Shown here piece after piece: positions 42,327-52,665 of a stretch of 64,000 nucleotides of DNA. The notes under the pieces are model-generated. The model ran no database searches, was not told the DNA's origin, and saw nothing but the letters and a program-made list of their open reading frames with translations. The stretch lies in assembly GCA_037833965.1 (NCBI GenBank), contig AP031355.1, positions 9,573,501 through 9,637,500 of the forward strand. Direction: 5' to 3'. This DNA comes from Marchantia polymorpha subsp. ruderalis (lineage: Eukaryota; Streptophyta; Marchantiopsida; Marchantiales; Marchantiaceae). Within the stretch, counting starts at the first letter, position 1. Every line of letters begins with the position of its first letter. The translations under genes and the position numbers were made by a program.

Positions 42327-43989
42327 GGCCCGGTAGCTCAATGCGAGAGCCTTCCAAACTATGGATCTGTGCTGCGGGTTCAAGTCCTGCCTGGGCTGCT
42401 ATTCTTTTGGTGCTTGTTTGTTGGCTATGAGTCAAACATATCCGATTGTACTGCAGTTTCATATCTGTTTCATTACATGTGTGTGCTTTTTCTTGTGATT
42501 AGTCATCATGTCTCTTCATGTGAACGGCCCAGTAGCTCAATGCGAGAGCCTTCCAAACTATGGATCTGTGCTGCGGGTTCAAGTCCTGCCTGGGCTGCTA
42601 TTTTTTTTCTTGTTTTGTTGGCTGTGAGTCAAAAATATCCGACTGTACTGTAGATTTATCAACTGTTACACTACATGAGTGTGCTTTTTCTTGTGATTAG
42701 TCATCATGTCTCTTCATGTGAACGACCCAGTAGCTCAATGCGAGAGCCTTCCAAACTATGGATCTGTGCTGCGGGTTCAAGTCCTGCCTGGGCTGCTATT
42801 CTTTTGGTGCTTGTTTTGTTGGCTATGAGTCAAACGTATCCGATTGTACTACAGTTTCATATCTGTTTCACTACATGTGTGTGCTTTTTCTTGTGATTAG
42901 TCATCATGTCTCTTCATGTGAACGGCCCAGTAGCTCAATGCGAGAGCCTTCCAAACTATGGATCTGTGCTGCGGGTTCAAGTCCTGCCTGGGCTGCTATT
43001 TTTTCGGTGCTTGTTTTGTTGGCTGTGAGTCAAAAATATCCGACTGTACTGTAGATTTATCAACTGTTACACTACATGAGTGTGCTTTTGCTTGTGATTA
43101 GTCATCATGTCTCTTCATGTGAACGGCCCAGTAGCTCATGCGAGAGCCTTCCAAACTATGGATCTGTGCTGCGGGTTCAAGTCCTGCCTGGGCTGCTATT
43201 CTTTTGGTGCTTGTTTTGTTGGCTATGAGTCAAACATATCCGATTGTACTGCAGTTTCATATCTGTTTCACTTCATGTGTGTGCTTTTTCTTGTGATTAG
43301 TCATCATGTCTCTTCATGTGAACGGCCCAGTAGCTCAATGCGAGAGCCTTCCAAACTATGGATCTGTGCTGCGGGTTCAAGTCCTGCCTGGGCTGCTATT
43401 CTTTTGGTGCTTGTTTTGTTGGCTATGAGTCAAACATATCCGATTGTACTGCAGTTTCATATCTGTTTCACTTCATGTGTGTGCTTTTTCTTGTGATTAG
43501 TCATCATGTCTCTTCATGTGAACGGCCCAGTAGCTCAATGCGAGAGCCTTCCAAACTATGGATCTGTGCTGCGGGTTCAAGTCCTGCCTGGCTTGCTATT
43601 TTTTCGGTGCTTGTTTTGTTGGCTGTGAGTCAAAAATATCCGACTGTACTGTAGATTTATCAACTGTTACACTACATGAGTGTACTTCTTCTTGGAATTA
43701 GTCGTCATATCTCTTCATGCGAATGGCAGAGTAGCTCAATGCGAGAGCCTTCGAAGCTATGGATCTGTGCTGCGGGTTCAAGTTCTGCCTGGGCCGAAGG
43801 TTTTTGGTCTATATCTTCATATACTTGACTTAACAGTAGATCCATGAACATATGAACTCGATTAGACTAAGAGCACTTTATCTTGTTGTAGTCAGTTGGC
43901 ATATCTTTCGATTTGAATGGCCCAGTAGCTCAATGAGAGGGCCGTCCAAGCCATAGATCTGTTCTGCGGGTTCAAGTCTTGCCTGGGCT
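42327..43989 (+). repeat. Core tandem array of nine tRNA-like units, ~200-bp period
   Basis: Units: 42327-42397, 42526-42596, 42724-42794, 42924-42994, 43125-43194, 43324-43394, 43524-43594, 43725-43795 and 43919-43989. Each has a 7-bp acceptor stem, an A-box-like TAGCTCAATGCG, a perfect T-arm (GCGGG-TTCAAGT-CCTGC, which contains a consensus B box), and in most an oligo-T run of four or more about 4-10 nt downstream. Spacers come in two types, one with TTCTTTTGGTGC and one with TTTTTTTTCTTG or TTTTTTCGGTGC, largely alternating. The anticodon arm is not canonical, so no amino acid is assigned. Confidence 0.85.
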
Positions 43990-44704
43990 GTATCGACTTT
44001 TTTATTTTTGGCATCTATATATAGCATTCAGAGTAAAGCAGATAATCTATATATAGCATTTTGAGTAAAGCAGATAGGAATGCAGTTTTCAGCAGAATCG
44101 TCACATCTTGGTAATTGAAGTGTCAGTAGTGAGAATAAATGCTGTTCGATTTTTTTTGGTGAAGGGCCGCGCGTACGCGAGGCCCTCTGTAACAAATTGT
44201 GACGTGCACTTTCCCATACAGGAAGTGCTAGGATTTGCCAAGCCTTGGTGCAATGGGTCCGCTCGTCCTAGGCCATCGTCCTTCTTGATCAACGATAAAC
44301 CTCGCCCAGGTAAGTATGATTCTTCGTCGTGAAGCATATAAAATGTATGAGACTTATGAACACTTTCCTTGCTACGTGCATGGGTTTATAGATGGGTGTC
44401 ACAATATAGGAGTTTGAACATTACATACTAAATTTTTTTTTCCAGGATTTTTACCCAGATAAGAAATAGAGAAAGAAGATTTGAGATTCACTTTAGATGG
44501 AGAAACACCATGCGAAAAAGACAGTAAAATTTTGAAGTCGAAATTTCTTAAGACATCTTGGAACGCTCTCCCATTGAGCTACTGGGCTGTTTGCATGGAT
44601 AGACATGATTACTCACTACAACATGAAGCATTCTCATATAGTGAAACAGATGATGAATCTACAGCACACAGGTATGTTTGACTCATAGCCACCAAAAGAA
44701 CAGC
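43990..44704. other. Spacer with a candidate exon and a half tRNA-like unit
   Basis: A direct repeat AATCTATATATAGCATT is at about 44010-44060. A candidate exon lies at 44222-44309. The 5' half of a minus-strand tRNA-like unit is at about 44560-44593. Otherwise nothing recognisable. Confidence 0.4.
44222..44309 (+). other. Candidate internal exon, 88 bp
   Basis: Preceded by TTTCCCATACAG and followed by GTAAGTATG, both good plant splice-site consensus. The sequence between is more GC-rich than its surroundings and open in the frame ending R-P-R-P-S-S-F-L-I-N-D. No family recognised and no partner exon found. Confidence 0.25.
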
Positions 44705-44775
44705 AACCCAGGCAGGACTTGAACCCGCAGAATAGATCCAGAGCTTGGAACGCTCTCCCATTAAGCTACTGGGCC
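44705..44775 (-). ncRNA. tRNA-like unit with the best tRNA fold
   Basis: On the minus strand: acceptor GGCCCAG/CTGGGTT, A box TAGCTTAATGGG, T-arm GCGGG-TTCAAGT-CCTGC, and a TTTT run just downstream. Here AGAGC and GCTCT form a perfect 5-bp anticodon stem closing GTTCCAA, with U33 and anticodon UCC (Gly). That pairing uses the bases that would otherwise form the 3' side of the D stem, and leaves an 11-nt variable region. It is the least mutated unit by this criterion. Whether it is charged or even transcribed is unknown. Confidence 0.5.
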
Positions 44776-45107
44776 ATTCACATGATTGATCATGATGATG
44801 ACTCATTAGAACATGAAACTGACTCATGTAGTGCAACAGTTGATGAATCTACAGTACACTCGGGTACGTTTTAGATGACAGCCACCAAAACAATCGCAGC
44901 CAAGAAAACACTTGAACAGTATAAGTGACATACCCATTGAGTAGAAAGAGATATGGTGACCCGGTTTAGTCGAGTATAAACGTTGATGAATCCACTGTAC
45001 CAGGCAGGGTCTTTTGGTGCCTGCAAGCGAACTGTAGATTCATCAAATGTAACACTACGTGAATATACTTCTTCTTATATTCAGTCATCATGTCTCTTCA
45101 TGTGAAC

Positions 45108-47227
45108 GGCCCAGTAGCTCAATGTGAGAGCCTTCCAAACTATGGATCTGTGCTGCGGGTTCAAGTCCTGCCTAGGCTGCTATTCTTTTGGTGCTTGTTT
45201 TGTTGGCTCTCAGTCAAACATATCCGACTTTACTGTAGTTTCATATCTGTTTCACTACGTGTGTGTGCTTTTTCTCGTATTCAGTCATCATGTATCTTCA
45301 TGCGAATGGCCCAGTAACTCAATGCGAGAGCCTTCGAAACTATAAACATGTGTTGTGGTTTCAAGTCCTGTCTGGTCTGCAAGTCTTTTGTTGTGTCATC
45401 TAAACATATCGAATCTACACTAAATTTATCGACATTTCCCTACCACTTGTCTAGGAGTATGCTTCTTTGTGTAGTCAGTCGGCATGTCTCTCCATGTGAA
45501 TGGCCCAGTAGCTCAATGCGAGAGCCTTCCAAACTATGGATCTGTGCTGCGGGTTCAAGTCCTGCCTAGGCTGCTATTTTTTTGGTGCTTGTTTTGTTGG
45601 CTGTAAGTCAAACATATCCGACTGTACTGTAGTTTCATATCTCTTTCACTATATGTGTGTGCTTCTTGTTTTAATTAGTCAACATGACTCTTCATGTGAA
45701 CGGCCCAGTAGCTCAATGCGAGAGCCTTCCAAACTACGGATCTGTGCTGCGGGTTCAAGTCCTGCCTGGGCTGCTATTCTTTTGGTGCTTGTTTTGTTGG
45801 CTGTGAGTCAAACATATCCAACTGTACTATAGTTCAGTATCTGTTTCACTACTTGAGTGTTCTTTTTCTGATAATTAGTCATCATGTCTCTTCATGCGAA
45901 TGGCCCAGTAGCTCAATGCGAGAGCCTTCCAAGATATGGATCTGTGCTGCGGGTTCAAGTCCTGCCTGGGCTGCAAGTCTTTTGGTGTGTCTTCTAAACA
46001 AAATCCTAACTACAGTAAATTCATCAACATTTGAACACCATTAGTTTAAGAGTATGCTCCACCTTGTCATCAGTTGGCATGTCTCTTCATGTGAATGGTC
46101 CAGTAGCTCAATGCAAGAACCTTCCAAGCTATGGATCTGTGCTGCGGGTTCAAGTCCTGCCTGGGCTGCAAGTTTTTTGGTGTATAATCTTAACATAATG
46201 GACGGTATGGTAGAATCGAGTCCTGCCTTGGCTGATATCCTTTTGGTGTCTGTTTTGATTGCTGTCTTCCAAACATATCCGAGTGTTCAACATATTCATA
46301 TTCTTCTGCACTGCATCAGTATACTTCTTCTTGTAGTTAATTATTAAGTCTCTTCAAGTGAATGGCCCAGTAGCTCAATGCGAGAGCCTTCCTAACTATG
46401 GATCTGTGCTGCGGGTTCAAGTCCTGCCTGGGCTGCTATTTTTTAGGTGCTTGTTTTGTTGGCTGTGAGTAAAACATACCCGACTGTACTGTATATTCAT
46501 CAACTGTTGCATTACATGAGCATGAGGATGCTTCATCTTCTAGTGAGTCATAATATCTCTTTATGTGAACGTCCCAGTAGCCTTCCAAAACATGAATCTG
46601 TGCTGCGGGTTAAAGTCCTGCCTGGGCTGCAAGTCTTCTGGTGTGTCATCTAAACATATCGAATCTACACTAAATTTATCGACATTTCCCTACCACTAGT
46701 CTAGGAGTATGCTTCACTGTGTAGTCAGTCGGCATGTCTCTCCATGTGAATGGCCCAGTAGCTCAATGCGAGAGCCTTCCAAACCATGGATCTGTGCTGC
46801 GGGTTCAAGTCCTGCCTGGGCTGAAGTCTCTTGGTGTGTAATCTAAACGCCCGAATCTACAGTAGAATCATTAAATATTTTCACAATATGAGCTTGCATC
46901 TGGTTATAGTCAGTCATCATGTCTTCCATTATGAATGGCCAAGTTGCTCAATTTGAGAGGCTTCCAACGTATGGATTTATGCTGTGGGATCAAATCCTGC
47001 CTAGGCTGCGAGTCTTTTGCTGTCTTACATGCAAACATTCTCGTGTCTCTTCTGTTCTTTCCTTTTGAGAACATACCAGACTTCGGTGTAAACTCATCAA
47101 TTTTTACACTACATAAGTATGCTTCTAGTTTTAGTCAGTCGTCATGTCTCTCCAGGTGAATGGTCCAATAGCTCGATGCGGGAGCAAGTTAAGGATCTGT
47201 GTTGCAGGTTCAAGTCCTGCCTGGGCT
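45108..47227 (+). repeat. Second plus-strand run of tRNA-like units
   Basis: Units at 45108-45178, 45308-45378, 45502-45572, 45702-45772, 45902-45972, 46097-46167, 46364-46434, 46571-46628 (internally deleted), 46752-46822, 46937-47007 and 47162-47227 (shortened). They are more diverged and more irregularly spaced (165-267 bp) than the 42-44 kb core. Acceptor G-to-A changes (CTAGGCT) weaken several. The ~260 bp before the first unit (44860-45107) duplicate the ~255 bp before the core array (42075-42326). Confidence 0.8.
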
Positions 47228-47402
47228 CCTTTAGTTTCTTACATCCAAACATACCCGATTGTACAGTAGAATCATGATCGTTTGCACTCGATTAGGCGCG
47301 GAGCATGATACCTTCTTGTATTCAGTGTTTATACCTGTTCATGTTAATGACCCATTAGCTCAATGCTAGAAACTTGTCAAATATAAATGTCTGCTTCTGT
47401 CT

Positions 47403-47475
47403 GGTTTTACGGTGTAGTTGGTTATCACGTCAGTCTAACACACTGAAGGTCTACAGTTCGGGCCTCGATAAAACC
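47403..47475 (+). tRNA. tRNA-Val(AAC) copy, possibly a pseudogene
   Basis: 73 nt with a perfect 7-bp acceptor (GGTTTTA/TAAAACC), a D-arm GGTGTAGTTGGTTATCAC as in plant tRNA-Val, and a perfect 5-bp anticodon stem TCAGT/ACTGA around CTAACAC (anticodon AAC). The T stem has two mismatches and the B box is degraded (AGTTCGGGCC). An eight-T Pol III terminator follows at 47482-47489. It lies inside a tRNA-like unit, between that unit's 5' part (47350-47402) and its CCTGCCTGGGCC 3' end (47493 on). Confidence 0.75.
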
Positions 47476-47504
47476 GTGAACGTTTTTTTTATCCTGCCTG
47501 GGCC

Positions 47505-49175
47505 GCACAAGTTTTGTTATTACTATGTGTAGGATAGATTTCAATTGATCTTTGATTATCAAATATCTAATTTAATTTTCTATTATCTAACTTGATTATG
47601 TAATTTAATGGTTCCACGCTGCATAACAATAAATTCAACCTCGACAAAGAAACTTAGAAAACTCATTTTCTCAAATCACACCCGGATTCCATTGATGAAA
47701 TTTTAATATAACCTCAAAACTCCAGATTAATACACAATCAATAAGAAAACTCTATATAAGCACGTGTATACACGTACGTTGAGATTTCCAAGCTAACCAA
47801 GTGGTGATATTCAAATAAGAACATGAACCGAATGCGACATCGGGAGCCTAAAAAACGATTCCAAACGGCAATTAGAAGATATTTAGAGTCATAGGTACCA
47901 ATACTCATCCTTGTTCAATTTCACTTTGTTTTCCCTCCTATTCTCACTGCTTTAAAATAGTCGAATCTGAGATATAGAGGTATATGTGCAGAAAAAAGGT
48001 GAAGATGACTTCTTACACCACTCCAATACTCTCTTTGATAATCACAGGCGTTTTCGGCCATCTTCCTCGTCGAGATCTTCACAGGTCTAACATGCAGTGG
48101 TGTACAGTCAATATGACACATGTATGTAAGACAGGTCAGTTTCAAATTGCTGGGTGTTTGTTCTGATATCTATAGCGATACTGATTCGAAATACTCGTCC
48201 GTGCGAAGATAGCATCAATTTATGCGTGCTACTGAATCTTCATTATATTGATTCAGATGGTGAATGAGAATGTAACTTGTAGGATGGTGTACTGAAATTT
48301 TATATGTGAATGAAAACGTCATCTACTGCTATTTTTGCTATCTCATGATACTCAGATTGAACTTAATTCCTTTTAAAGAGAACTGGACTGTTGGTTCATG
48401 TTTAGTGATGACTACTATGGTGTTATGCCTGTCTGATTAAGAGCGGGTTGCGATAACGACGAATCTTCCACAAATCTTCCAGCTAAAACGCGAATCTATG
48501 CAATGTATAGATTCTTCTATATTCCGATCCTCCCGTCAGATAAAATTTTGGGAAATAACCCTTCTATCAATATTACTGATGAGCTGTGGTAGATAATCAT
48601 AATCAGAGGAATCCTCGGTCAACTTCATCAAGATCATCACAGGTTTAGACCTGGGAAGATGTGGCTGTCTACGGTGAGATTTGCCAAGTATAAGTAAGAC
48701 AGGCCAGTTTGAAACTGCTGGCCTATTTATAATAATTGAGATGGAGCTCGGAGCATGGTATGTTTTGTATGTGACGTCAAAAGTACTCATCACTTTTGTC
48801 ATCTTTTCCTAGTTTTTCCATCTAATGAATGTCAGATACAACTCAATACTTCTACGGAAGAACTTGAGGTGCTGAAGTACATGCTCAGTGATATCTTTTA
48901 TGGTCTTATGACTTTATAAGAGAGACCGGGTTGCGATACCGACGAATCTTCCACATTTGCAGACAACGTGTTGTGTGTTACATGTAGATCTGTTGAGATT
49001 ATCTTTTAGAAGATCATGCTGAACAGATCAAAGTCTATCTGGCTATCGGATGAATCTCAGCTACAAGTGAATGACTGTATCACAAAACTGGAGGGTCTTA
49101 TGTTGATGGTGATGCTTGTTATGGTTTTTATTTTTCACCGTCCGTTAACTGTTTCTTCAATGTTCCTAAAATTAT
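47505..49175. repeat. AT-rich DNA with a diverged ~500-bp direct repeat
   Basis: About 47950-48480 and 48520-48965 share, in the same order, a GATCWTCACAGGT block, a TAAGACAGGYCAGTTTSAAAYTGCTGG block and GGGTTGCGATAMCGACGAATCTTCCACA. Diverged copies; no gene recognised. Confidence 0.6.
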
Positions 49176-49433
49176 TTGCAAACAGGACCAACAGTTGACT
49201 TTAAAAATTTGAAGCTAAATAAATTCATCTGTGTGGTTATCCAATTTTCAGAAAAAAGATTGATCATGAACTCCCACGAAGCAACTGAAAGGGTCTACAC
49301 CGGCTACCTGGTCGCCCGCAACGAATGCATTCTAAGCGCTGACCCTGCAGTCGGAACCTTTGGGAGTTATTTTACTTTATTCAATACAGGTCTCTATGCA
49401 CAAGACTTGGAGTTTCTACAATCAGCTATGTAG
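49176..49433 (+). CDS. Hypothetical 85-codon ORF
   Basis: Open from about 49176 to TAG at 49431-49433. The stretch from the ATG at 49266 is less AT-rich than its surroundings and encodes a normal-looking mixed peptide (Y-T-G-Y-L-V-A-R-N-E). Not recognised. It might be an exon remnant; no splice sites stand out. Confidence 0.2.
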   Translation: MQTGPTVDFKNLKLNKFICVVIQFSEKRLIMNSHEATERVYTGYLVARNECILSADPAVGTFGSYFTLFNTGLYAQDLEFLQSAM

Positions 49434-49908
49434 CAAAAGTTTATCTATCTTCTCGTGATGAAAATCAAAACGTTTTGCTTTTCTCGATTTGATACGGTCA
49501 ATTCTACAGGGAATAGTTTTTTCTGATTGAAGATCGAAGAAAGATTGAAGTTTCAAACACACTCATAGAAACTCAAGAAATTGATTCCAGTAACACAATA
49601 CTGAAATCAATATCTTTTCTACATCTTTCAGCAAGAAGGAGGATTTTAGTGAAAACTACTAACGGTGAAGAAATACAGTTCAGTTGTTGCGTTGTTTCAA
49701 AAGAACCCAGTTGTAATCAACATCTGATCATCCGGCCCGGCTGCCAGGAACAAAAACAATTCAAGCACATACTGAGGTTGTAGTATATGCACCAAGAGTG
49801 CTTTTCACTTGTAGATCCATGAAGAATTACTGATTTCGCTGAAGATGACGTGTGAATGTGAGGCGCAGATCCATCACAGTATAAATACCTCTCTCTACCC
49901 AGATAAAG

Positions 49909-50331
49909 TTAAGATCTCATTAACGGAGGGAAAGGTGTCGGCCAGGATTGCAACAAGAAGACTAAAAGGACAATCAGGCGAGGCCTTTCGGTCGGAAAAT
50001 ACTCTAGAACCCAAAAGATCTGCGACCCAAGCGGTATCCTCGAGAGGGAGCCACCAATTTCATCCCCTATGCTGCAATTGAGTGGAAACCAAAGTAGACG
50101 CCAATGTATTTTGACTCCCTTCTTCGTCAATCTATAAACCTTCAACTTTATAATATCGAATATTTCTGGACCAGATACTATTGCCTCGAGAGAAGAAGAA
50201 GCCTCATCCGACAAATCTCTGTGGACAGGATATAGCTTTGTTTCACCCCTGCGGATTCGTCTAACAAATGCAAATTGGACTAATTTTCTTCGTACACCTC
50301 TAACATGCAGGAACCCATCACGAAACGGCAA
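49909..50331 (-). CDS. Hypothetical 140-codon ORF
   Basis: The longest frame in this AT-rich area, with a basic N-terminal half and a hydrophobic tail. I do not recognise a family. Base composition across it is higher in GC than the flanks, which is mildly in favour of coding origin. No promoter or splice signals were identified, and it may be a gene fragment. Confidence 0.25.
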   Translation of the reverse strand: MPFRDGFLHVRGVRRKLVQFAFVRRIRRGETKLYPVHRDLSDEASSSLEAIVSGPEIFDIIKLKVYRLTKKGVKIHWRLLWFPLNCSIGDEIGGSLSRIPLGSQIFWVLEYFPTERPRLIVLLVFLLQSWPTPFPPLMRS

Positions 50332-51205
50332 TACCCAAAATTAGATGTAACTTCGGAATATAGAGACTTCGGCCATCTAGAAAAAGTGACCTTGTGGATC
50401 TACTTTTCATCTTTTTGACGCTGTGATTGAAATGTGGGTCACAATTACTAGTCCTTAGAAATTATCTATTACAAATTGTATTCATGGACAAGTAAAGAAT
50501 CAACATTGAAAGGTTTAATTTTTATGCTTGTACGTTTTGTTAATTAACATATTGTAAATATTAACAGTGAAAAAATTTAAAACTTCTTTTTAACTCTTTT
50601 TCCTTCAAGAAATTTGCATCAATATAAGGGATTTGAATATCTCAATATTACAATTGATAGTTTCATTCAATTGATTAAAGCACTAACTACAGAAAAGCTT
50701 TAGTGAACTTGACAATCTATTGATATCAGCTGTATGTAGTAACATGTCAGATCAACACTTTTGTGTAGTAAACTATCAACGAGTACCAAACTTTAAAATT
50801 ACAATATATAGCTTTTTTATTTTATTCGCTTTTAGTGCAATGTTGTTCATCTTCAAAATTCTGGATGCGAAATTCAAATATCACCCATACATCATATGCA
50901 TACGTCCTTTGACTAAATCATGTTGCTAACAATATTTGAGCAACATAACATATCGTTATATGCTCATGACATATTGATATGTTACTTAAAAAATTATAAT
51001 ATCTTAATTCTTTATATTAATGACTAAAGATTTATCTCATGCAATAAAGACAATTACATATTACCCACAAAAATATATTTTTTGATAACCAAGTTCAGAA
51101 AGTGTGAAATAATTATTAATGAATTATCATTGTGATTGAATAAGCATGTAAGCTATTATCAGTTGGATAGAATATTAATATATCTTCATAATAGATTGAA
51201 ATTTT
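50332..51205. other. AT-rich stretch, nothing recognised
   Basis: Very AT-rich, with no open frame of interest. It forms the left flank of LTR S5; ATTTT precedes the S5 start. Confidence 0.5.
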
Positions 51206-51654
51206 TGTGGTACCCCACTTTTGGTAATTTTGAGGAAATTAAATCATTTTTGGAAAACTGTACCCTGGCAGCAATGTAAATAGCCTTCGGTGCATCAAAA
51301 CAGAGTGAATTCGGAAGATCGCGGGGATTCTCGAAGGATCTCGTAGAATCTAGGAGTTGGGTGCAGCAGTAAGGACGGGCACCACCCTCCCTTCGAGCTC
51401 TGCAGTTAGGATCCCTACGGCGCAAGGCGTTAAAACCCGCCTTCGGAGCTGCGTCCGCGGCGGTAGGGAATCCTTCATATTTAGATCAACCCCCGGACGC
51501 CTTGACCTAGTTAGGGTCTCGTTGGAAAGAGCTCGACCCACTGATTCCAACGAGCCCAAGAACGCCAACAGCGGATAAGGACTCCGGGAGTTATGAAGGT
51601 TGTAAGATACTCAGCCCTTCGCCTTCGCACAGGCGGAGAAGTTTTGTCCTATGC
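51206..51654 (+). mobile_element. S5: start of another LTR, interrupted
   Basis: TGTGGTACCCCACTTTTGG begins at 51206 in AT-rich DNA and follows the U3 region collinearly to TTTTGTCCTATGC at 51654. There the right-hand element starts. The expected continuation GCGGACGAAGG (compare 6950) is displaced beyond the window, with TATGC as the predicted TSD. Confidence 0.88.
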
Positions 51655-52600
51655 TGTAATAACCCACTAAAGGCTAAAACTGAAATATAGTGGTAGAAAG
51701 GTCGAACCCACAGGGACAGAGGAACACACAGGGTACAAAGTGTCACGTTTTAACAGACTATTGAGGAGTTTGAATTCTCAGGCGACTGTCACTCCCAGAA
51801 ATACTGCAAGTGTCCACTCGGAGCGCACTCGGAGGTCGCACAGTGCAGCGTAACACACACACACACACACACACCTGAAACTACAGAAACACAACCCAGA
51901 GATCCGTTAGGACCTCCACTTCAAGATTTCAGGGGGAAAGTCTCTCACGAGCACACTCGGCAAAGCTGCGGGCAGTGACTTCCAACTCCGGCTTTTACAA
52001 CGCTTCCACTAGCTTGCTGCTAGTGTAGGAAACCCGGTTTGGACTACCTACTTCGGATCTAAGTCACTCAGACGCGGTGAACAACACTCTCAACTCACAA
52101 AACGCGCAGAGAACACAGGTCCACACTGAAGGACTCACTGTGAAACATTCCAGTAACATAACAACAGTCTATTGAAGAGTTTGAATTCTCAGGCACTTGT
52201 CATTCCCAGAAATACTACAGGGGTTACCCTCAAGGCACCTGCTGTAGCGTAACCTGAATTTACAACCAAGGCTTACACGAAGTAGCAAAACTTCACTTTG
52301 GCATTCAGGGGAAAAATCCCAAGGAGTACAATCAGAAAGAAACACTCGAAGGTGTAGGGGCGAAACTGTTCAAGTATCTAACTAGTCACTGGCTCTGAGC
52401 ATCGGCAGTCACCCGCAGGTGCAGATCCGAACTACTCAAGTCTCTAACCAATGTACTAGCTCTGAACATTCGGCCGCAGGCCTTCAGCTACAAAATGCGG
52501 AACGCTAAGTTGTAACTCCTCGTGCGTGGTGACAGAACTCAAGGACACAAACACGCAAAGGAAATGGGTTCCTGATCTGCACTTCTGATGGGAAAGAACC

Positions 52601-52629
52601 CCAGGCAAAACGCCTGGAACTATTTTATA
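52601..52629 (-). promoter_or_regulatory. LTR TATA box and hairpin, reference copy
   Basis: On the minus strand TATAAAATA (52629-52621) precedes CCAGGC-gtttt-GCCTGG (52617-52601). Same arrangement as at 10849-10877. It lies downstream of the ORF stop, so the ORF is not transcribed from this promoter within the same LTR. Confidence 0.7.
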
Positions 52630-52665
52630 CCTTCTAAATCCTACCTAGCACTACACTGCACTACG

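Noticed and set aside
42267-43654. Repeated Cys-rich frames in the 42-46 kb region
   Set aside because: They are translations of the tRNA-like repeat (same peptide in each unit) and stop in the spacers.
42327-43989. CRISPR-like regular repeats
   Set aside because: The period is ~200 bp with 71-nt tRNA-like cores and conserved spacers, in a plant nuclear context. There are no unique ~30-bp spacers and no cas genes.
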